Part shown: one piece after another, positions 11,031 through 21,358 of the stretch
How positions within the stretch are numbered: the first letter of the stretch is position 1
How the letters are laid out: each line of letters begins with the position of its first letter
NCBI RefSeq assembly: GCF_038502225.1
Contig: NC_091357.1
Span: 1,992,494 to 2,056,493, forward strand
Length of the DNA stretch: 64,000 bases
Origin: Cherax quadricarinatus
Taxonomy: Eukaryota; Arthropoda; Malacostraca; Decapoda; Parastacidae
Reading direction: 5' to 3'
Notes under the pieces: generated by a model
Databases searched by the model: none
The model's input: only the letters and a program-made list of their open reading frames with translations
Told to the model about the DNA's origin: nothing
Translations under genes and position numbers: made by a program

Positions 11031-12559
11031 CGGCTGCTTGTTAAGGTAGGGTCAGTCTAGCTCCCGCTATCCCCCCCCCCTTTCCCCCCACCCCGAAAGG
11101 TGACGTGTGTGGGTTCGGCCAGACAGTAATCACTCGACTCACAGCTCCCAGCACAACTCTTGGAATGACAGATCGGGTCACCTGCCAACCATCGAGAAGT
11201 GTTGAAGGAGACGGACTGAAACCGGTCTTGGGACGTCACTTCATGATCTACCTACCTGATTAATTGTACAGGACACTACCCCTCATCTTTGCAGTGGTAA
11301 AGAACCTGCGTTCCTGTCATCTGGACTGACTATTCAAGGCTATAGACTGTGAAGAACTAGTCGTTGGGCTGTCACTAAACACCTGTGACCCCCTCCCCCA
11401 CATCATCAGTAACGGCTACAATTTCTACAAGACGGTGTCAGCCTCCACCAGACACCCCAGTATCACTGTATATATTAGCGTTGAATTCAAATGTCATTTT
11501 TCCATATCATTTTTCATTTTTCTTTCAAGTAGGATACACCTTCATATTTGAATGTTTTATCTTTCCATTAATAAATAATAGTGTTTATCTTTGTGAATTA
11601 TTTCTTTTTCTATTCATTAATTTTCCTGAGGAGGAGCCAGCCTTGGTGATATTGTCTGAAGTTGTTACAGGGCTGAGTAAGCCTTCACAATTATGCAAGA
11701 TATTTTTTCATATCCGCAGATAATTTTAGGGTGGTGATTTCTTGGTCATAGTGACAAAGTGCAAGATGCCATGGTGCCATGGTCATGGTGCCTTGGCACG
11801 TTGATTTTGTTGCCGTGGTCAGTGCCTTGCATTGCTGTGATGCTGGGCTTATAGTTCCGTTGGCATAGTGACGTGGTCATATTGTCTAGCAGAGCGCAAT
11901 CTGTGACGTTCAAACACAGGAATGTCTGAAACAATCTAGAAAAAAATGTTTTTAACATTTTATTGCAAGGAGAATAGTCTTTGCTAGGCTTTATTCGTAT
12001 ATTTCTTCCAGTTTCTCCTGTAGACTACATTTCACAGGCTTCCGCCAGCGACATTAGTAGCTCTGAGAAATAAATATTCAGTTTGATTCTTGCCTATTTC
12101 AGCTTAATTTCTCTTATTTCTGCTCTTCTTTCCCTGTATAGCCAGGAGAGCCTCGACCCTCACTTCTCTCTGAGCTGCTTCTCTCCACCAAGACAGGTTT
12201 GATCCTCCAGACGAGCGAATGTTGTCATACGCAGTTGTCTGTTGACTGACTACGCGGAACGAGTTTACTAAAGCTACTTGGTACTCAACTCTTCGGCTAT
12301 ACTCAGAAGCGGATCTACATTTTTTGGGACCTGAAGCTTGAACTGTTGTGGCGGCCCCCTTCGCAACCCCTTCTCATACAATAGACCCAAATTATTTTAG
12401 GTAATGTGGACTAGAGTCGCTTCTGGGGCACCTCCGGGATTAGAAGCCTTGAAACTTAAGCTTTATTAGTTTCATTCATCCTCTGGGTATATTCATCTTT
12501 TACTACGCTCAAGTTCACTTGTGAGGACCAGCCCCTCACTTCCCACTTCAGAATTCATC
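11031..12559. other. No gene or recognised repeat
   Basis: Mixed sequence. It has one C-rich tract near 11070-11095 and imperfect GGTGCCATGGTCATGG-type short repeats at 11765-11900. The frames at 11385 (112 codons) and 11746 (70 codons) show no motif I can name. Confidence 0.5.
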
Positions 12560-12845
12560 AAGTATCAGAATTATAGCTGAACAAGTCCACGACACCAGGT
12601 CACTTGATCTTGCTAAATTTACGAACTGTAATGCAGTTACTTAGCCTTAAGACCAATATGCTCCATAATCTGTACCAATATAGAGTTTTGGATGAATCTT
12701 AGGCTGCCTGAAATGCCTAGTCATGCTAGGTGTGATAGTGGCCCTCTCTGTAATTAGTTTTATATAGTATACAAACCACACAATATCCTATAATATTTAA
12801 ACCCCACATTGTAATCTTTATAGAGAATAAACCTGATTTTATTTG
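12560..12845 (+). mobile_element. LINE 3' UTR fragment (same family as 32.3-33.8 kb)
   Basis: GAACTGTAATGCAGTTAC, CATGCTAGGTGTGATAGTGG and TTTATAGAGAATAAACCTGA match, in order, the 3' UTR of the jockey-like LINE at 33.6-33.83 kb. Only this 3' portion is present, so it is a strongly 5'-truncated insertion. Confidence 0.8.
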
Positions 12846-13300
12846 ACCTGCCTCTTTTCCTTTTATGCTGGGAACTGTTGCCACTTAGCCACCATCCTCA
12901 TCCGCTAGTTTGTTACTAACATTCCATAACCTCACTTTCCACTACTGGAGCATCCACCTGGCCATTGTTTATGAATCCTTGGTATTAGTGGTATTTACGG
13001 ATGACTATCCTGGGATTCCTGTTATTCCCGTATTACGTGACACAATTCATTTTATTTTTTAATTTATTCTTATTTACATTTCGCTTGTACAATAAGGTTG
13101 TGCGCATATATTCGATATCTTGATCATATTTATCTGATGATACTGTTTCATTTCCCTGAGGAACCTTCCCCTTCTCCCTGACATAAGCTGCGACCTTACC
13201 AGGATAACAAGATTATAGGATGTAACAGGATTAATTACTGTGGGTTTTACTACTGTATTAAGGATGTGTTACACCGCTATGATTGAGGAAATGGTATGGT
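12846..13300. other. No recognisable feature
   Basis: AT-rich unique-looking sequence between a LINE tail and the PLE cluster. No frame above 60 codons and no internal repeats. Confidence 0.5.
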
Positions 13301-13348
13301 GATACCGACAAGATGTGGAAAAAGACACTTATGTACAGTTCAGGACAT

Positions 13349-13397
13349 TTATTAAAGGAAACGTTTCGCCACGAGTGGCTTCTAAAGTCCTAATACA
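13349..13397 (-). ncRNA. Hammerhead remnant in the PLE 3' end
   Basis: On the minus strand, downstream of the left PLE frame, helix II GCCAC/GTGGC, GAAAC and GTT-TCC are kept. The core reads CTTTAGA, so G5 and A6 are lost and cleavage is not expected. Its position just after the PLE reading frame links the ribozyme family to PLE termini. Confidence 0.6.
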
Positions 13398-13525
13398 GAG
13401 AAAACTAAGAAAACATTTATATATATAGTGGCAGGAGTCAGGTGAGGTGATGCGTGGGTAGAGGTGGTAGTAGTAGTAGTAGTAATGGAACTAAGGAGGT
13501 GAGGTTAGAGAGGGACCTGCTGGCA

Positions 13526-15224
13526 TCAAGTAACACCAGTTCCCAGGATGGGTAATATCCTCTTGCTTAGTAATTTTGAAATACTGTAACTACCGGATTT
13601 TTGCTTTATAGTGTTACTGACAGAAATTAGTGCAGCTTCAATGCATTTTCTCCGTCTTAAGTCGTCTTCTTTAATAACTAGTTTAGCTTCATTGAATTTC
13701 ATGAGGTGTCCAACATCGTCTCTATGTTGAACACATGCGTTTTTGCGGTCATCATTTCTGCAAGCATTTTTGTGTTCTGCTATTCTAATGTCCAGAGTTC
13801 TGGCTGTTTCCCCTACATATATTTTGTCACACCCCCCACATGGTATAGTGTAGATTCCTGCACTTGTGCCAGAATCATGCTTGGGTTTTTGTATCAGGTT
13901 CCTAATAGTAGATAAATTAGACACATGTCGGTTCTCTGAACCATTCATCTACATTCCTAATAGTAGTTGAAGAGCTGGTAGATATTTTAGCCAGTTTTCT
14001 GTCAAACATGTTTGAAACATTAGTGGCAACGTTGCTGACCGGTAAAACGATGTAACTTGGAGGCTTTTCTTCAATTTGATAGGTGTTGGTCTTGCTGAGG
14101 ATACGTGCCGCACGTTTCCTACAGTCACGTATGAAGTGTAGGGGAAAGTGCAGTGAACTAAAAGAGTTGGTGATGTATGTACATTCTTCTTCGAGGAACT
14201 GTGGACTGGAAATTCTGTAGGCTCTCAGAAAGAAGCCAATAACTACCCCTCTTTTAGTTCTTGTGTCATGGTGAGAGAAGAAATGTAGAAGATCGTTCTT
14301 GTAGGTAGGCTTCCGGTAGACTTTAAAAGAAAGTTTATTTTCCCCTGTGCGTAAGAGAACTTCGAGAAAAGGTAATTGGTTGTCCTTCTCCTCCTCTAGT
14401 GTAAATTTAATAGTAGGTTCCAGAGTGTTGATGGTGTTGAGGATGCCCCGTACGTCAAGATTTTTGGGTACAATGACCAAAATATCATCTACGTATCGCA
14501 TCCATGTAACTGAGCGAGGGATGTTACTGAGGATCCTTCTTGATTCCAGGTCCTCCATATATAAATTGGCAAGAACTGCACTAAGGGGGGATCCCATGGC
14601 TAGTCCGAAGAGTTGTTTGTACTTCTTGTCCTCAAACCTAAAACAGTTATAACGAACACATAGTTCGACAAGGCTCACAAAATCTTGGCGGGGTACAGGT
14701 AACTCTGTATCATCTTTAATCACCCTGCGAAGAAGATCAATGGCTTGATCAACTGGGACATTGGTGAATAAGGCAGTCACGTCAAAACTTGCAAGCTTCT
14801 TATCACTCATGTCGAGATCCCTGATACGGTTAAGGAGGTCACCCGAATGCTTTAGATGAGCCTGACTGATTGTACCCAGGAGCTTTGACAAATATTTCGC
14901 CAAAACTCCTGCTAGACTGTGAGGGGCGCTGCCGATTCCAGATGTAATGGGTCTCATAGGCACATTTGGTTTGTGGGTCTTTGGTAAACCATAAAGTCTT
15001 GCTGACTTGTGGTTGGTAGGGATGTGGCGCAAGAGCTTTTTACCTTCTGATTTCCTGAGTATGCTGCGGGTCTTACTGAGAAAAGAATCTGTTTCTTTCT
15101 TCCATGCATGTTCGGGGATGGAAACGTATGTGTTGGCGTCGTTCAATGCAAGATTTATTGAACGATTTATTGCAAGATTTATTGAACGACGCCAACACAT
15201 ACGTTTCCATCCCCGAACATGCAT
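13526..15224 (-). pseudogene. Penelope-like element RT/GIY-YIG frame, left copy, broken by a 42-bp insertion
   Basis: The minus-strand counterpart of the intact frame at 15,104-16,750. RT motifs RLYGLPKTHKP, FDVTALFTNVP, GSPLSAVLANLYME and YVDDILVIV are all intact in the first 435 codons. A 42-bp insert (13,912-13,953), flanked by a 13-bp duplication of TTCCTAATAGTAG, ends that frame. The GIY-YIG part (GIYTIPCGGCDKIYVGE) continues as a separate 140-codon frame down to 13,526. The insert is itself made of two small pieces of PLE-terminal sequence, one inverted. One codon of a GAA run (SEGKK against SEEGKK) is also missing. The N terminus is missing as in its twin. Confidence 0.9.
13912..13953. 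mobile_element. 42-bp PLE-end mini-insertion with 13-bp target-site duplication
   Basis: The right PLE arm lacks these bases. The flanking TTCCTAATAGTAG is duplicated at 13,899-13,911 and 13,954-13,966. The insert carries GTCGGTTCTCTGAA, which also occurs near 33.87 kb at a PLE terminus, preceded by an inverted piece of TGTGTCTAATTTAT from the same terminus. Confidence 0.85.
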
Positions 15225-16750
15225 GGAAGAAAGAAACAGATTCTTTTCTCAGTAAGACCCGCAGCATACTCAGGAAATCAGAAGAAGGTAAAAAGCTCTT
15301 GCGCCACATCCCTACCAACCCCAAGTCAGCAAGACTTTATGGTTTACCAAAGACCCACAAACCAAATGTGCCTATGAAACCCATTACATCTGGAATCGGC
15401 AGCGCCCCTCACAGTCTAGCAGGAGTTTTGGCGAAATATTTGTCAAAGCTCCTGGGTACAATCAGTCAGGCTCATCTAAAGCATTCGGGTGACCTCCTTA
15501 ACCGTATCAGGGATCTCGACATGAGTGATAAGAAGCTTGCAAGTTTTGACGTGACTGCCTTATTCACCAATGTCCCAGTTGATCAAGCCATTGATCTTCT
15601 TCGCAGGGTGATTAAAGATGATACAGAGTTACCTGTACCCCGCCAAGATTTTGTGAGCCTTGTCGAACTTTGTGTTCGTTATAACTGTTTTAGGTTTGAG
15701 GACAAGAAGTACAAACAACTCTTCGGACTAGCCATGGGATCCCCCCTTAGTGCAGTTCTTGCCAATTTATATATGGAGGACCTGGAATCAAGAAGGATCC
15801 TCAGTAACATCCCTCGCTCAGTTACATGGATGCGGTACGTAGATGATATTTTGGTCATTGTACCCAAAAATCTTGACGTACGGGGCATCCTCAACACCAT
15901 CAACACTCTGGAACCTACTATTAAATTTACACTAGAGGAGGAGAAGGACAACCAATTACCTTTTCTCGACGTTCTCTTACGCACAGGGGAAAATAAACTT
16001 TCTTTTAAAGTCTACCGGAAGCCTACCTACAAGAACGATCTTCTACATTTCTTCTCTCACCATGACACAAGAACTAAAAGAGGGGTAGTTATTGGCTTCT
16101 TTCTGAGAGCCTACAGAATTTCCAGTCCACAGTTCCTCGAAGAAGAATGTACATACATCACCAACTCTTTTAGTTCACTGCACTTTCCCCTACACTTCAT
16201 ACGTGACTGTAGGAAACGTGCGGCACGTATCCTCAGCAAGACCAACACCTATCAAATTGAAGAAAAGCCTCCAAGTTACATCGTTTTACCGGTCAGCAAC
16301 GTTGCCACTAATGTTTCAAACATGTTTGACAGAAAACTGGCTAAAATATCTACCAGCTCTTCAACTACTATTAGGAACCTGATACAAAAACCCAAGCATG
16401 ATTCTGGCACAAGTGCAGGAATCTACACTATACCATGTGGGGGGTGTGACAAAGTATATGTAGGGGAAACAGCCAGAACTCTGGACATTAGAATAGCAGA
16501 ACACAAAAATGCTTGCAGAAATGATGACCGCAAAAACGCATGTGTTCAACATAGAGACGATGTTGGACACCTCATGAAATTCAATGAAGCTAAACTAGTT
16601 ATTAAAGAAGACGACTTAAGACGGAGAAAATGCATTGAAGCTGCACTAATTTCTGTCAGTAACACTATAAAGCAAAAATCCGGTAGTTACAGTATTTCAA
16701 AATTACTAAGCAAGAGGATATTACCCATCCTGGGAACTGGTGTTACTTGA
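15104..16750 (+). CDS. Penelope-like element reverse transcriptase with GIY-YIG endonuclease (548 codons, 5'-truncated but open)
   Basis: This is an intact frame for a Penelope-family retroelement polyprotein. RT motifs appear in order: RLYGLPKTHKP (about residue 77), SFDVTALFTNVP (148, catalytic Asp), GSPLSAVLANLYME (212), YVDD (245, catalytic pair) and LPFLDVLL, then a thumb-like region with KVYRKPTYKNDLLHFF. The C-terminal GIY-YIG nuclease starts at residue 439 (GIYTIPCGGCDKVYVGE), contains the CxxC pair typical of PLE nucleases, and has a downstream Arg and Glu (ARTLDIRIAEH; KCIEAAL). PLE proteins usually have a longer N-terminal part. Here the first 20-30 codons lie in the palindrome centre, so the true start is lost and this ATG is arbitrary. 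The usual PLE 3' end is replaced downstream by 378-bp ribozyme units. This is the least damaged protein in the window. Confidence 0.92.
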   Translation: MHVRGWKRMCWRRSMQDLLNDLLQDLLNDANTYVSIPEHAWKKETDSFLSKTRSILRKSEEGKKLLRHIPTNPKSARLYGLPKTHKPNVPMKPITSGIGSAPHSLAGVLAKYLSKLLGTISQAHLKHSGDLLNRIRDLDMSDKKLASFDVTALFTNVPVDQAIDLLRRVIKDDTELPVPRQDFVSLVELCVRYNCFRFEDKKYKQLFGLAMGSPLSAVLANLYMEDLESRRILSNIPRSVTWMRYVDDILVIVPKNLDVRGILNTINTLEPTIKFTLEEEKDNQLPFLDVLLRTGENKLSFKVYRKPTYKNDLLHFFSHHDTRTKRGVVIGFFLRAYRISSPQFLEEECTYITNSFSSLHFPLHFIRDCRKRAARILSKTNTYQIEEKPPSYIVLPVSNVATNVSNMFDRKLAKISTSSSTTIRNLIQKPKHDSGTSAGIYTIPCGGCDKVYVGETARTLDIRIAEHKNACRNDDRKNACVQHRDDVGHLMKFNEAKLVIKEDDLRRRKCIEAALISVSNTIKQKSGSYSISKLLSKRILPILGTGVT

Positions 16751-16794
16751 TGCCAGCAGGTCCCTCTCTTGCCTCACCTCCTTAGTTCCATTAC

Positions 16795-16825
<31 letters not shown>

Positions 16826-16906
16826 TCTACCCACGCATCACCTCACCTGACTCCTGCCACTATATATATAAATGAAGATTGAGACACTTATGCAGCATAT
16901 GGGAAT

Positions 16907-16957
16907 CTTTATTCAGGAAACGTTTCGCCACACAGTGGCTTCATCAGTCCAATACAA
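16907..16957 (-). ncRNA. Hammerhead ribozyme, type I, family A (unit 1)
   Basis: Minus strand: helix I strand GTATTGGA, core CTGATGA, one extra A, helix II GCCAC-TGT-GTGGC, GAAAC, then GTT and the returning helix I strand TCC..AATA. Predicted cleavage falls between 16,919 and 16,918. GGA/TCC and TATT/AATA pair around a two-base internal loop. The extra A between A9 and helix II has precedent in a chrysanthemum viroid hammerhead. AATAAA overlaps the 3' strand of helix I. Confidence 0.78.
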
Positions 16958-17284
16958 AGAGGAAGGCGTAAGGAGAGGAGGAGAATGAGGTAATCAGTCC
17001 CTCAACCTGGAGTCGATGTGTTCAGTCCATCAATCTTGTAGAATGTACAGCATAGGGCCGTAGACGTGGCTTATATACTGTAGTGAGGTGAGGTGAAGCA
17101 GGCGGAGGCGGGGTCATAGTGGTACCATCCACTAGTCGAAGTAGGTCTTCGTCCAAAGGTTGAACAAGTGTTGAAGAATTCTTTGTAACAAGAACCCATG
17201 ATGCTGCAGTGTCTGACAGTTGTGATGAATGGTTTGAAAAACCGACAAGTTGAAGATTGAGACACTTATGCAGCATATGGAAAT

Positions 17285-17335
17285 CTTTATTCAGGAAACG
17301 TTTCGCCACACAGTGGCTTCATCAGTCCAATACAA
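17285..17335 (-). ncRNA. Hammerhead ribozyme, type I, family A (unit 2)
   Basis: Same as unit 1, exactly 378 bp downstream on the plus coordinate. All core bases and both helices are retained. Confidence 0.78.
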
Positions 17336-17662
17336 AGAGGAAGGCGTAAGGAGAGGAGGAGAATGAGGTAATCAGTCCCTCAACCTGGAGTCGATGTGTT
17401 CAGTCCATCAATCTTGTAGAATGTACAGCATAGGGCCGTAGACGTGGCTTATATACTGTAGTGAGGTGAGGTGAAGCAGGCGGAGGCGGGGTCATAGTGG
17501 TACCATCCACTAGTCGAAGTAGGTCTTCGTCCAAAGGTTGAACAAGTGTTGAAGAATTCTTTGTAACAAGAACCCATGATGCTGCAGTGTCTGACAGTTG
17601 TGATGAATGGTTTGAAAAACCGACAAGTTGAAGATTGAGACACTTATGCAGCATATGGGAAT

Positions 17663-17713
17663 CTTTATTCAGGAAACGTTTCGCCACACAGTGGCTTCAT
17701 CAGTCCAATACAA
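17663..17713 (-). ncRNA. Hammerhead ribozyme, type I, family A (unit 3)
   Basis: Third copy, 378 bp from unit 2. The element ends just beyond it: at about 17,718 the sequence switches to an inverted copy of the unit's interior. Confidence 0.76.
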
Positions 17714-17717
17714 AGAG

Positions 17718-17879
17718 GTTTTTCAAACCATTCATCACAACTGTCAGACACTGCAGCATCATGGGTTCTTGTTACAAAGAATTCTTCAACACTTGTTCAA
17801 CCTTTGGACGAAGACCTACTTCGACTAGTGGATGGTACCACTATGACCCCGCCTCCGCCTGCTTCACCTCACCTCACTA
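17718..17879 (+). mobile_element. Inverted partial retrozyme unit closing the tandem
   Basis: Reverse complement of about 17,460-17,620. It gives the tandem a long hairpin end with the third ribozyme in the loop. Inverted terminal pieces of this kind are typical of PLE-family insertions. Confidence 0.8.
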
Positions 17880-18090
17880 CATGTTGACGGCTTTGAGGGG
17901 ACTTGAGCTACAGTTCGTCACAGCCACGCTAGCTGGAGATTCGTCTGTATAAACTTGCATTTGTGGTCACAGTAGTGCCTATGCTAACTTTCCTATGGCG
18001 TATAGCTATACCTAGTTAGATGAATCTTATTGTAGCTAGCTGGCCCAGTGGCTAACGCGACGGTCTAGAGTTTTGAGACTGATCATCTGG
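17880..18090 (+). mobile_element. SINE-2 copy, plus strand, 3'-truncated
   Basis: It begins at the family head TGTTGACGGCTTTGAGGGG, includes GATGAATCTTATTGTAGC and the tRNA-like A-box region TGGCCCAGTGGCTAACGC, and degenerates just before the B box. Confidence 0.75.
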
Positions 18091-18160
18091 CGCGATATGC
18101 AAAGTCTGCAACATTCTAGAACGGTACAGCCTGTAATATTCTTGTTTTGCACTAAATCCG

Positions 18161-18346
18161 AGTTTCTAGTATATCATTGTTAGCAGATTATGATACGGAC
18201 AATCAGATCTTAGCGGAGGCGACGAGAAGACCATAGCGTATTCAATTTGTCCAAGTTTCTAGTATATCATTGTTAGCAGATTATGATACGGACAATCAGA
18301 TCTTACCGGAGGCGACGAGAAGACCATAGCGTATTCAATTTGAACA
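18161..18346. repeat. Two-copy tandem duplication, 93 bp
   Basis: AGTTTCTAGTATATCATTG and the following 93 bp are repeated immediately, with a single obvious G/C difference (AGCGG/ACCGG), so the duplication is recent. Confidence 0.95.
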
Positions 18347-18924
18347 CACACAAACATTTTTGGGTTATTCTGAGTAATAGATTGATCAGAGCTGAGAGGA
18401 AACTTGCTGTCACTTCGAGTCCCATCCCATCGAGAGGGTAAGGCGGTGACTGACTTGCTTGTTACCCCCTTTCCCCCACCACCCCATCACCTCATCCTAC
18501 CCCATCCAAATCCTCCACAATACCCCAACCACTACACTGGCCTAAGTATGCACACACTACTTACTCTGCTGACCGTCTACTTTTCCTATCTCCTTTTTCG
18601 GCAACTTCACCTTTGGTGACTTCAAATAAGGCCAGGTGATCATCCAGTAGCCCGTGCAGTATATTAAACTCTGGCCGATCTTGCCTTGAGTCCCGCCACT
18701 CCTCGAGGGCAGGCTGTCTTAGGGACTGACTTTCATAAGTCAGCCGAAGAAGGGATAGGAATGCAGGGCACCAAGGAAATTTTTTTTTACAGTATTTATT
18801 ATGAGTCAACTGTTTATTTGCTGGGCAACGTGCCGAAGATAAAAGTGAGAATTCGGGTCACTGATAACCAGAAGTCCAAGAGGGACATATTAGATGTATT
18901 TGTTCTATTATCACCATGAATTAT
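18347..18924. other. No recognisable feature
   Basis: A C-rich stretch (18,465-18,535) and short unrelated frames. Nothing I can assign. Confidence 0.5.
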
Positions 18925-19690
18925 TCTAGAACTCGACCTGTAGTATTCTAGAACTCGACCTGTAGTATTCTAGAACTCGACCTGTAGTATTCTAGAACTC
19001 GACCTGTAGTATTCTAGAACTCGACCTGTAGTATTCTAGAACTCGACCAGAAGTATTCTAGAACTCGACCTGAAGTATTCTAGAACTCGACCTGAAGTAT
19101 TCTAGAACTCGACCTGAAGTATTCTAGAACTCGACCTGTAGTATTCTAGAACTCGACCTGTAGTATTCTAGAACTCGACCTGTAGTATTCTAGAACTCGA
19201 CCTGTAGTATTCTAGAACTCGACCTGTAGTATTCTAGAACTCGACCTGTAGTATTCTAGAACTCGACCTGTAGTATTCTAGAACTCGACCTGAAGTATTC
19301 TAGAACTCGACCTGTAGTATTCTAGAACTCGACCTGTAGTATTCTAGAACTCGACCTTTAGTATTCTAGAACTCGACTTGTAGTATTCTAGAACTCGACC
19401 TGTAGTATTCTAGAACTCGACCTGTAGTATTCCAGAACTCGACCTTTAGTATTCCAGAATTTGACCTGTAGTATTCTAGAACTCGACCTGTAGTATTCTA
19501 GAACTCGACCTTTAGTATTCTAGAACTCGACCTTTAGTATTCTAGAACTCGACCTGTAGTATTCTAGAACTCGACCTGTAGTATTCTAGAACTCGACCTG
19601 TAGTATTCTAGAACTCGACCTGTAGTATTCTAGAACTCGACCTGTAGTATTCTAGAACTCGACCTGTAGTACTCTAGCAGAACTCGGCCC
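18925..19690. repeat. 22-bp satellite, about 34 units
   Basis: Tandem array of a 22-bp unit containing TATTCTAGAACTCGACCT, so an XbaI-type TCTAGA recurs every 22 bp. Variants (TGTAG, TGAAG, TTTAG) are clustered, which suggests unequal exchange. Both ends grade into related single-copy sequence. Confidence 0.97.
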
Positions 19691-19734
19691 GTATAGCTAG
19701 TATAACTCTGCTAAATTATAGTATAACACTTCCT

Positions 19735-19885
19735 GCGATACTTGTATAGCACTTGCTGCAACACTTCTGCAACACTTGTCCAACATTTGCTGGAACACTT
19801 GTCCAACACTTGCTGCAACACTTGTCCAACACTTGCTGCAACACTTGTCCAACACTTGCTGCAACACTTGTATAACACTGTCGTT
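19735..19885. repeat. 23-bp minisatellite
   Basis: Alternating AACACTTGTCC and AACACTTGCTGC blocks form a 23-bp period over about six units. The overlapping open frames reflect the repeat only. Confidence 0.9.
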
Positions 19886-20085
19886 GGTGGAACTGATAAA
19901 AGCAATTTGTTGTATACGCTGATCCCTGGATATTGACACTTCTACCTTTGTCTCACCATCTCTTTCTTACTCTTTCTCTCTCTTACTCTTTCTCTCTCTT
20001 TCTCTTTCTTCTCTCGTTGTTTCTCATTTTCTGTCTGTCTTTTTTCTGTCTGTCCTTTTCTGCCTCTGTATTTCTTTGTCTCTCA

Positions 20086-20091
20086 ATCTCT

Positions 20092-20125
<34 letters not shown>

Positions 20126-20135
20126 TACACACACA

Positions 20136-20211
<76 letters not shown>
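20086..20211. repeat. (TC)n followed by (AC)n
   Basis: A short (TC)n run passes into about 50 AC dinucleotides with two ATAC interruptions. Confidence 0.97.
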
Positions 20212-20212
<1 letters not shown>

Positions 20213-20469
20213 AAGTGTGTGTTCTGTGTGTCAAATGTCGTGTTACTTTTTCTGGTCTTTGTGTTGAAAGTGGTGTTATGAACGCCTCTCTTGCTCCGCT
20301 GAACTTCAAACTTCCCTAAATTAGAAACAAACATTCATTTGAAACACGAATTACTGCAATTATGGTTTATGTAATTATTATCGTCCCAGGACAGGCTGGA
20401 GGGAGAAAAACGAGGTTTTGTGTAAGAGTGGCTTGGAGCGCCAACTGGCGAGTGTGAGTGTTTAAGAGT

Positions 20470-20745
20470 GCTGAAGTGCTGTTGGAGTGCAAGAAAAGTA
20501 ACATTTATGAAAGTATTCAGGGAAACCAGAAAGCCGGACATGAGTCCAGGAGGCGGGAACAACCGTACCTTCAATCTGAAGGAGGGATTGGTAAGTTGTA
20601 GTTTGGAGAATCATTTGAGCTGTAATGTTGGTACGCCTTTAGCAAAACAGTGACAGAATGAATGATAGAGAAAATGCTTTTTTCTTTATCGTGTCACCTT
20701 ACCTCGGTAGGAGACTACTGGTGTTAATATAATTATTGTACATGC
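20470..20745 (+). mobile_element. SINE/LINE 3'-end copy related to 10.9 kb
   Basis: This carries GGAGGCGGGAACA, a TGTAGTTTGGAGAATCATT block, AAACAGTGACAGAATGAATG and TCACCTTACCTCGGTAGGA. They occur in the same order as in the copy at 10.9-11.0 kb, at moderate divergence. Confidence 0.55.
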
Positions 20746-20854
20746 TAATGATTTCATAAGCTCCTCACTGCTTATGTAGTGAGACAGCGACTGGCTTCAG
20801 TGATGTGCAAACCTCAGTTGGCTCAGTAGCCCTGCCTGCGGGAGCAAGAGAGCT

Positions 20855-21358
20855 GAACATCAAAATGGTATACAATACCGACAGGTTGTTAGGTAAGACA
20901 CATATGCAACAGTTAGACAACTTTATTCCGAAACGTTTCGCCTACACAGTAGGCTTCTTCAGTCGAATACAGAAAATAGGCAGGAACAGTAGAGATGTGA
21001 AGACGATGTAATCAGTCCATCACCCTTGTAGTCGTAGAATTTGAGGTTGTCAGTCCCTCGGCCTGGAGAAGTTCAGTTCCATAGTCAGGAACTATCTGTA
21101 GATCAAGCGCCAGTGCGGAGACTTAAATACTGTCGGAAGGAGAGGTGCAGAGTAGTAGTAGTAGTAGTGAGAATGTAACCACTGAGAGGTCATGTCCCTC
21201 TCAGATCCAACACTTCTCACTTGAAAAGCTTGTCCAAGGTGTTTTCTGTACCAAGATGCCATGTGTTGCAGTGTCTGACAAGATGAACATCAAAATGGTA
21301 TACAATACCGACAGGTTGTTAGGTAAGACACATATGTTGCATATGCGTCTTACCTAAC
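20855..21358 (-). mobile_element. Complete retrozyme-like insertion with 12-bp target-site duplication
   Basis: AGCAAGAGAGCT occurs at 20,843-20,854 and 21,359-21,370. The 504 bp between hold one full unit of about 423 bp, the start of a second unit in tandem (21,281 onward) and a short inverted copy of the unit start (TTGCATATGCGTCTTACC) at the right end. This shows directly that tandem-plus-inverted architecture is produced by a single insertion. Confidence 0.88.
20921..20972 (-). ncRNA. Hammerhead ribozyme, family B (CUGAAGA core)
   Basis: Minus strand: GTATTCGA, CTGAAGA, extra A, helix II GCCTAC-TGT-GTAGGC, GAAAC, GTT, then TCG and AATA. Position 7 of the core tolerates any base, so A7 is acceptable. 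Helix I uses CGA/TCG where family A uses GGA/TCC, and helix II has one more pair, so both helices have covaried. Confidence 0.75.

Larger units (their letters stand above)
13418..16869. repeat. 3.4-kb near-perfect inverted repeat made of two PLEs head to head
   Basis: Left arm about 13,418-15,145 and right arm about 15,186-16,869, with a roughly 40-bp AT-rich centre. The encoded proteins differ at only a handful of residues (for example MRPITS/MKPITS, FLEVLL/FLDVLL, KIYVGE/KVYVGE). The trinucleotide tract at the outer end of each arm differs in length. This is either a recent PLE insertion with an inverted partner copy or an assembly or palindrome-amplification artefact. Confidence 0.9.
16874..17717 (-). 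mobile_element. Retrozyme-like tandem of 378-bp units (two complete, one partial)
   Basis: Unit starts at 16,874, 17,252 and 17,630 give an exact 378-bp period with almost no differences between units. Each unit carries an apparently intact minus-strand hammerhead. If transcribed on the minus strand, cleavage at two successive ribozymes would release a 378-nt linear RNA that could circularise. This resembles animal retrozymes, small non-autonomous ribozyme elements linked to PLEs. The retrozyme name is an inference from architecture. Confidence 0.82.

Noticed and set aside
15007..15324. The 82-83 codon frames on both strands around the palindrome centre
   Set aside because: They are antisense shadows of the PLE reading frames.
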